Assembly (NCBI GenBank): GCA_900768245.1
Contig: CAAGCE010000028.1
Span: forward strand, 1 to 9,228
DNA: 9,228 nt
Direction: 5' to 3'
DNA from: Oscillospiraceae bacterium
Lineage (GTDB): Bacteria > Bacillota > Clostridia > Oscillospirales > Ruminococcaceae
The notes beneath the pieces are model-generated. The model did no database searches and was not told the DNA's origin. It worked only from the letters and a program-made list of their open reading frames with translations. Within the stretch, counting starts at the first letter, position 1. Every line of letters begins with the position of its first letter. The position numbers were made by a program, and so were the translations under genes. Below are positions 6,340 through 9,228 of the stretch, one piece after another.

Positions 6340-6359
6340 TATATAATCTCTCACTTTCT

Positions 6360-6575
6360 TTATCTTACTTCAAACATTCCAAATGGGAGTTTGTTATCAT
6401 ATAATATTCTATCATTGTCAATGTTTGTAGTAATTTTATTTTCATTTAAATAATCATTAATGGCTGAACATGTGTGTACACTCATTATTATATATGGGTA
6501 TTCGTTGTGAATTGATTTATAAGCTTCTATCTGTCTTTTAATTTCATTAATATTAATCGATATTGCATTTGTCAT
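6360..6575 (-). CDS. Small hypothetical element protein
   Basis: A 71-residue protein of unknown function. It begins with an amphipathic helix (NINEIKRQIEAYKSIHN), followed by the hydrophobic strand YPYIIMSV, and ends in FGMFEVR; there are no recognised motifs. The ATG has GAGG 7 nt upstream. That ribosome site overlaps the TGA of the preceding gene (GTGAGGA), so the two are probably translationally coupled. The dUTPase gene follows 20 nt downstream. Confidence 0.6.
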   Translation of the reverse strand: MTNAISININEIKRQIEAYKSIHNEYPYIIMSVHTCSAINDYLNENKITTNIDNDRILYDNKLPFGMFEVR

Positions 6576-6584
6576 TGTTTTTCC

Positions 6585-6812
6585 TCACGTCATAAATTCA
6601 TATAGTTCAGTAGGATTACCAGCTTTGCGTTTAGTCTTTGTAGGCTTGCCATTGTCTTCTTTATAAAGAAAATAGTCGTATCTGAATACATCAGATGTGA
6701 TATAATAGACATTACCATTTTCTGCTTTATAAGTCAGCCAAAGTTTTTCACCTTTTCCAAATGGTGAAACTGGTTCTGAATTGGGTGTGTCTGTTTTCTT
6801 AGGTCTTGGCAT
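6585..6812 (-). CDS. Small basic hypothetical element protein
   Basis: A 75-residue protein starting MPRPKKTDT. A basic, proline-rich N-terminus and a Lys/Arg-rich C-terminal part (GKPTKTKRKAG) surround a central aromatic stretch (NVYYITSDVFRYDYFLY). It may bind nucleic acid, but this is only composition-based. I choose the ATG at 6812 because AAGGAG sits 7 nt upstream. A frame extension to an ATG at 6836 would place this ribosome site inside the coding sequence. The AAGGAG also overlaps the TAA of the methyltransferase gene, another sign of coupled translation in this operon. Confidence 0.6.
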   Translation of the reverse strand: MPRPKKTDTPNSEPVSPFGKGEKLWLTYKAENGNVYYITSDVFRYDYFLYKEDNGKPTKTKRKAGNPTELYEFMT

Positions 6813-6822
6813 TTTAATCTCC

Positions 6823-7335
6823 TTATAATGTTTCACAAATCAAATCTTTAGGTAAAAAGTTATAACAATAATAACTACTACTAAATGTAATTTTATTATT
6901 TATTACACCGTTATTTGAAAATTTAATTCTCTTATCAAACATAAGCAACTGAAGTTGTTTATCATAAAATAGCTGCTTTGGAGCTGAATCGTTCAGCCAA
7001 GTATTACTCATAAGAAGTGCAAATGGTTTATTAAAGCTTAATGCTCTTTTAAAAATTTTACGTTTATTCGTAAATGGTGGGTTTGATATTATACAATCCC
7101 AATGTTCTTCAGGTTCATATGTATAAAAATCTTGTCCGTTACTTATATGCGAAGCTATAACCTTATTGCCGTTATTTTTAATTTGCTTAACATATTCACT
7201 TTCATTTATATCAAATGGACACCAAACTATAGCATCTTTTGGAATATATTTAATAATAGGTTTTACTCCATAATCAGGCGTGAAACATTCGTCATTTGAG
7301 CCTGTTGAGTATAGCACTGCTTGACTGTTAATTAT
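6823..7335 (-). CDS. Phage-type DNA adenine-N6 methyltransferase
   Basis: Probable S-adenosylmethionine-dependent DNA methyltransferase of the small phage Dam-like type. The catalytic NPPF tetrapeptide (79-82 counting from the GTG at 7317) is followed by FTNKRKIFKRAL and a hydrophobic strand, KPFALLMSNTWL. The N-terminal segment LYSTGSNDECFTPD resembles the start of phage Dam-like proteins (xLFSSxxDEWxTP). IVWCPFDINESEYV could contribute to the cofactor site. The start is unusual. AAAGGAGG (7350-7343) lies 7 nt before an ATA (7335) and 10 nt before an ATT (7332), both in frame, whereas the first standard start, GTG at 7317, is 25 nt away. I therefore extend to 7335 (MINSQAVLYSTG); the fallback is 7317, giving 164 residues. 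No restriction endonuclease is visible, so it is probably an orphan protecting element DNA. Confidence 0.75.
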   Translation of the reverse strand: MINSQAVLYSTGSNDECFTPDYGVKPIIKYIPKDAIVWCPFDINESEYVKQIKNNGNKVIASHISNGQDFYTYEPEEHWDCIISNPPFTNKRKIFKRALSFNKPFALLMSNTWLNDSAPKQLFYDKQLQLLMFDKRIKFSNNGVINNKITFSSSYYCYNFLPKDLICETL

Positions 7336-7353
7336 TTTTTAACCTCCTTTTAA

Positions 7354-7389
7354 GCTCTTGTCTTTAATTTTGGCAAGAGCCTATTTTTT
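7354..7389 (+). terminator. Plus-strand terminator-like hairpin, copy 2
   Basis: GCTCTTG (7354-7360) pairs with CAAGAGC (7374-7380) around a 13-nt loop, followed by CTA and six T. No plus-strand gene lies upstream. On the minus strand the hairpin is in the gap between the MazG-like gene and the methyltransferase, ending 3 nt before the methyltransferase ribosome site. The 15 bases from 7376 are identical to those from 5756 in copy 1. Confidence 0.5.
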
Positions 7390-7400
7390 ATGGTTTGTGA

Positions 7401-7685
7401 TTATAGATTGTTTTTAATTCTTTTAAGTATTCTTGCAATTTTCTTTTGTCTAATTGAAGAAATGTCTTGATAATCAATATGATAAATCAATTTTAGCTCG
7501 TCAATGATAATTGAAACATCTGCTATTTCCTCAATAAGATTGTCACGATATTCATTGTTACAACCATAGCGTTTACATTTACTTATGGCTTGAATAAGTT
7601 CAGCACATTCCTCCATACAGATAGTTGTTTCTTTCTCTTCACCGTGATATTGAATGTTTTGTTTAAATAAATCGCTTTCCGTCAT
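7401..7685 (-). CDS. MazG-like nucleoside triphosphate pyrophosphohydrolase
   Basis: A 94-residue all-helical protein of the MazG/dUTPase-2/PRA-PH superfamily, which hydrolyses non-canonical or excess (d)NTPs to NMP and pyrophosphate using Mg2+. The metal-binding pattern is EECAELI (25-31) followed by EEIADV (52-57), the ExxE...ExxD arrangement of the family. The length fits single-domain phage versions. The exact substrate cannot be told from sequence. The ATG has GGAGG 4 nt upstream. It lies between nrdG and the methyltransferase in the minus-strand operon, alongside dUTPase, which fits control of the nucleotide pool. Confidence 0.8.
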   Translation of the reverse strand: MTESDLFKQNIQYHGEEKETTICMEECAELIQAISKCKRYGCNNEYRDNLIEEIADVSIIIDELKLIYHIDYQDISSIRQKKIARILKRIKNNL

Positions 7686-7704
7686 CTTTCCTCCAAAAAA
7701 ATAA

Positions 7705-7749
7705 TTACTTTGTTCTGCTTGTCATCTTCTTAATTGTATTCTTCTTCAT
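7705..7749 (-). CDS. Possible 14-residue basic micropeptide
   Basis: ATG at 7749 to TAA at 7705 encodes MKKNTIKKMTSRTK, strongly basic. It fills the gap between nrdG and the MazG-like gene in the same direction. The ribosome site is weak (AAGAAAAG, about 10 nt upstream), so it may be chance or a translational bridge. Confidence 0.25.
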   Translation of the reverse strand: MKKNTIKKMTSRTK

Positions 7750-7765
7750 ATTATTATTTCTTTTC

Positions 7766-8302
7766 TTAGTCGCAATAAAGGACTATTTTGTTTTGTTTAA
7801 GGGATTCTTGCACGTCAATGACCCTCTGATTTGAACTTCCTCGCCAAGCCAATGAAATATCTCTTTTGTCCTCTTTGTATCTACCGTCAACAAGGATATT
7901 GCAATATTTAACAATGTCTAATGGTGATATTCCATTTACTTCAAGGTTTTCATATTTCTCTTCTTTGTCAAGTAGTTCTTCCCAAGTGTAACCTGTATAA
8001 AGCCAGATTGATTTGTTGGGAATTTTCTCTTTAACCATTTTAACAATTTTATAAACCGCCTCAATATTTTGTGTTTCAAGAGGATGTCCACCTGAAAAGG
8101 TTAATCGGGAGATATAAGGTTTATCAAGTGCTTTGAGAATTTCCCGCATCGTATCATCTGTAAAGGGTTGTCCTGCATTAAAATCCCAAGTCTGGGGATT
8201 ATGACAGCCGTGACAGTGGCAGTTGCACCCTGAAACCCAGAGTACAACGCCTACGCCCGTGCCGTTAGCAGTATCATATTTACTGATTTTTATGTAATTC
8301 AT
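7766..8302 (-). CDS. nrdG: Anaerobic ribonucleotide reductase activating protein (radical SAM)
   Basis: A 178-residue radical SAM enzyme that uses a [4Fe-4S] cluster and S-adenosylmethionine to make the glycyl radical on NrdD. The cluster motif is CNCHCHGC (26-33, CxxxCxxC with Cys26, Cys30 and Cys33), followed by HNPQTWDF. The SAM-binding GGHPLE is at 71-76. The family C-terminal block GRYKEDKRD...WRGSSNQRVIDV (140-164) is intact. The length is full for the family. The ATG overlaps the stop codon of the upstream nrdD exon (ATGA), so the two are translationally coupled. In an oxygen-free host it would supply dNTPs for element replication. Confidence 0.95.
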   Translation of the reverse strand: MNYIKISKYDTANGTGVGVVLWVSGCNCHCHGCHNPQTWDFNAGQPFTDDTMREILKALDKPYISRLTFSGGHPLETQNIEAVYKIVKMVKEKIPNKSIWLYTGYTWEELLDKEEKYENLEVNGISPLDIVKYCNILVDGRYKEDKRDISLAWRGSSNQRVIDVQESLKQNKIVLYCD

Positions 8303-8378
8303 TCGCCATCACCAAGATGTATTACTCGTTCTTTTATTTCTTGCGTCCTGCCTTGATTCCAAAAATTTGAACCAATGT
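8299..8378 (-). CDS. nrdD: Anaerobic ribonucleoside-triphosphate reductase, 3' exon (last 26 codons)
   Basis: After a split codon the exon reads IGSNFWNQGRTQEIKERV then IHLGDGE-stop. This is the C-terminal tail of class III reductases, which follows the glycyl-radical motif RxCGY. The rest of NrdD is not contiguous: upstream lie group I intron core sequences and an HNH gene. I infer the exon starts at A8378. This makes the intron end in G (8379), and a 5' exon ending in T, as group I introns require, would complete a Tyr codon (T|AC) to give CGY-IGSNFWN. The stop TGA overlaps the nrdG ATG. The frame can be read further upstream (FKYYESKGIKD), but those residues do not match NrdD and fall within predicted P9. 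The 5' exon is not recognisable in the window. Confidence 0.85.
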
Positions 8379-8445
8379 CCTTTATACCCTTACTTTCGTA
8401 ATATTTAAAAGGGAGTAGACTATACAATCTAATAACTTTTTGTCT

Positions 8446-8853
8446 TTATGCTGGATAAGAAAAATTGCTAATAAACTTACCAGTATCGTCTCGTATTACA
8501 TGCTTTAATCTTTCTGTTTGATATGTATTTTCTTTAGCAGTACACCATTCAAGATTTTCAACTCTATTATCATTTCTAACACAATTAATATGATTTACAT
8601 ATTTTTTATTATCGGGATTATCAATAAACATTTGTGCAACTAACCTATGTATATATAAATCTTTTCTTTTATCAGTTGATGTTTGGCGAGCATATATTCT
8701 CGCATATCCTTTATTTGTTAATCTTGGTTTTATTTCATATAAAGCAACTGTATTGTTTTTATTTCTATTTCCTTTTCCAAGATTACAATATGCTTTACCA
8801 GTGTTGCTTATATAATATCCTTTAAAATCAGGTATAGGTTTAATATCTTCTAT
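8446..8853 (-). CDS. HNH homing endonuclease encoded by the nrdD group I intron
   Basis: From 8853 the protein has 135 residues. An N-terminal NUMOD4-like segment (IEDIKPIPDFKGYYISNTGK) binds DNA in this family. The HNH nuclease domain follows: LYIHRLVAQMF (first His), VNHINCVRNDNRVENLEW (His and Asn) and CTAKENTYQ. Such enzymes cut intron-less nrdD alleles to spread the intron. The frame is open further upstream to a GTG or CTG near 8982, but that extension would translate the conserved R element of the intron, so it cannot be the evolved start. AGAGGAAG lies just upstream of an ATA at 8853, exactly where NUMOD4 proteins normally begin (usually M-E-x-W/I-K-x-I). An AUA start, or the TTG at about 8891 without a ribosome site, are the options. 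Confidence 0.8.
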   Translation of the reverse strand: MEDIKPIPDFKGYYISNTGKAYCNLGKGNRNKNNTVALYEIKPRLTNKGYARIYARQTSTDKRKDLYIHRLVAQMFIDNPDNKKYVNHINCVRNDNRVENLEWCTAKENTYQTERLKHVIRDDTGKFISNFSYPA

Positions 8854-9103
8854 ATTATTTCTTCCTCTATTCTTTATAAATTTTATTAGCAATTTTTTGT
8901 TATTAGTAGGTATTATAGTCGTTGAACGTCCTCCATCACCATTATGTGTTAAAGAGTTTCGATGCGTTTGAGTGACTTGCACACTCGGTTATCCCTATCC
9001 TAATTACTTTTTATGGTTTCTATCCTGTCGGACTGTTGAATTAAAAATTCATACCACCATCACATTTACCGTTTCCAGTTCTGTTGTGGTGAATTAGGGT
9101 TAT

Positions 9104-9147
9104 GGGGACTCAATGCCAACAACTTAAGCGATATTGGCATTTACCCC
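9104..9147 (-). other. Stem-loop in the 5' part of the intron (candidate P2)
   Basis: On the minus strand GGGG (9147-9144) and AATGCCAA (9141-9134) pair with TTGGCATT (9119-9112) and CCCC (9107-9104), with a small asymmetric internal loop between the two helices. The 8-bp inner stem is perfect. It precedes the P3-P7 core in the right order for P2 of a group I intron. The 80 bases beyond it to the window end show neither NrdD-like coding nor another structure I can name. Confidence 0.5.
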
Positions 9148-9228
9148 GCATAAAAAATCAAACAAGATTTCAAAGAAAATGATATACAAAAGCGAGCTAA
9201 AAGTTTGTGCAAAAAGCGAATTGACAAA

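Larger units (their letters stand above)
8379..9228 (-). other. Group I intron in nrdD, with an HNH gene inside (5' end beyond the window)
   Basis: Conserved core pieces are visible on the minus strand. The R-like element GTTCAACGACTATA (8927-8914) and the S-like element TTGTATAGTC (8427-8418) form a 7-bp P7, GACTATA/TATAGTC. Downstream a P9 hairpin is formed by CCCTT (8413-8409) with AAGGG (8391-8387), enclosing TAC-GAAA-GTA with a GNRA tetraloop. ATACC just after R can pair with GGTAT upstream (about 9055-9051) as P3. The HNH gene lies between R and S, in the P8 region. A strong stem further out (9104-9147) may be P2. The predicted 3' end is G8379. At least 850 nt of intron lie in the window and no NrdD-like 5' exon is seen up to 9228. 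P4-P6 were not resolved by eye. Confidence 0.8.

Noticed and set aside
5995..6453. Plus-strand open frame of about 150 codons over dUTPase
   Set aside because: It is antisense to all five dUTPase motifs, with no ribosome site or family match.
8379..8410. Reading FKYYESKGIKD as NrdD coding upstream of IGSNFWN
   Set aside because: The residues do not match the expected CGY motif region, and the same bases form the P9 hairpin with a GAAA loop and follow the S element, so they are intron.
8985..9003. TAGGGATAAC, similar to the start of the I-SceI recognition site
   Set aside because: A 10-base match is expected by chance, and the resident endonuclease is HNH rather than LAGLIDADG.
9148..9228. 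Possible nrdD 5' exon at the right edge of the window
   Set aside because: I read the minus strand in three frames. One contains a Cys-Gly pair (TGCGGG), but the residues around it are not NrdD-like, and none ends in the expected CGN-T at a splice site.

Overview
The window looks like a low-GC Firmicute of the class Clostridia, most likely a Ruminococcus-type member of the Oscillospiraceae. The signs are a Rex/AdhE/[FeFe]-hydrogenase fermentation cluster, AGGAGG-type ribosome sites throughout, and a sporulation sigma factor with a SigK pro-sequence. No species can be fixed from this sequence alone.

Positions 1-4907 are ordinary chromosome. Reading leftward on the minus strand are a [4Fe-4S]/H-cluster hydrogenase (best fit group B), the redox repressor gene rex, and the first 53 codons of adhE. 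The adhE promoter (TTGACA-17-TATTAT) is overlapped by a good Rex operator. Divergently lies a PF06541-type membrane protein with a coiled-coil tail, closed by a terminator. A non-coding stretch of about 395 bases follows; it holds a striking 77-nt foldback. Next come a cyclophilin gene (minus strand, with its own promoter and terminator) and, on the plus strand, the 5' part of sigK.

The sigK frame stops abruptly at residue 114, right after the ATYASKCIDN motif. That is the codon at which the skin element splits sigK in Bacillus subtilis. Everything from about 4908 to the end of the window is AT-richer, phage-like and almost entirely on the minus strand. I read it as the left end of a skin-like prophage that would have to be excised to rebuild sigK. 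The recombinase and the 3' half of sigK are not in the window.

The element's minus-strand genes, in order of transcription from right to left, are: nrdD (only its 3' exon is visible), nrdG, a possible 14-codon ORF, a MazG-like pyrophosphohydrolase, a NPPF-type adenine methyltransferase, two small unknown proteins, dUTPase, and another small unknown protein. Together they form a nucleotide-pool and DNA-modification set typical of lytic functions.

Four points deserve attention. (1) The sigK interruption. (2) A start-less plus-strand frame with two XRE helix-turn-helix domains that opens exactly at the attachment junction, as if a regulator gene were completed only in the excised circle. (3) A group I intron with an HNH homing endonuclease, whose inferred 3' splice site lies within one nucleotide of the glycyl-radical glycine codon of nrdD. 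(4) Two element genes whose strong ribosome sites point to AUA (or AUU) start codons.
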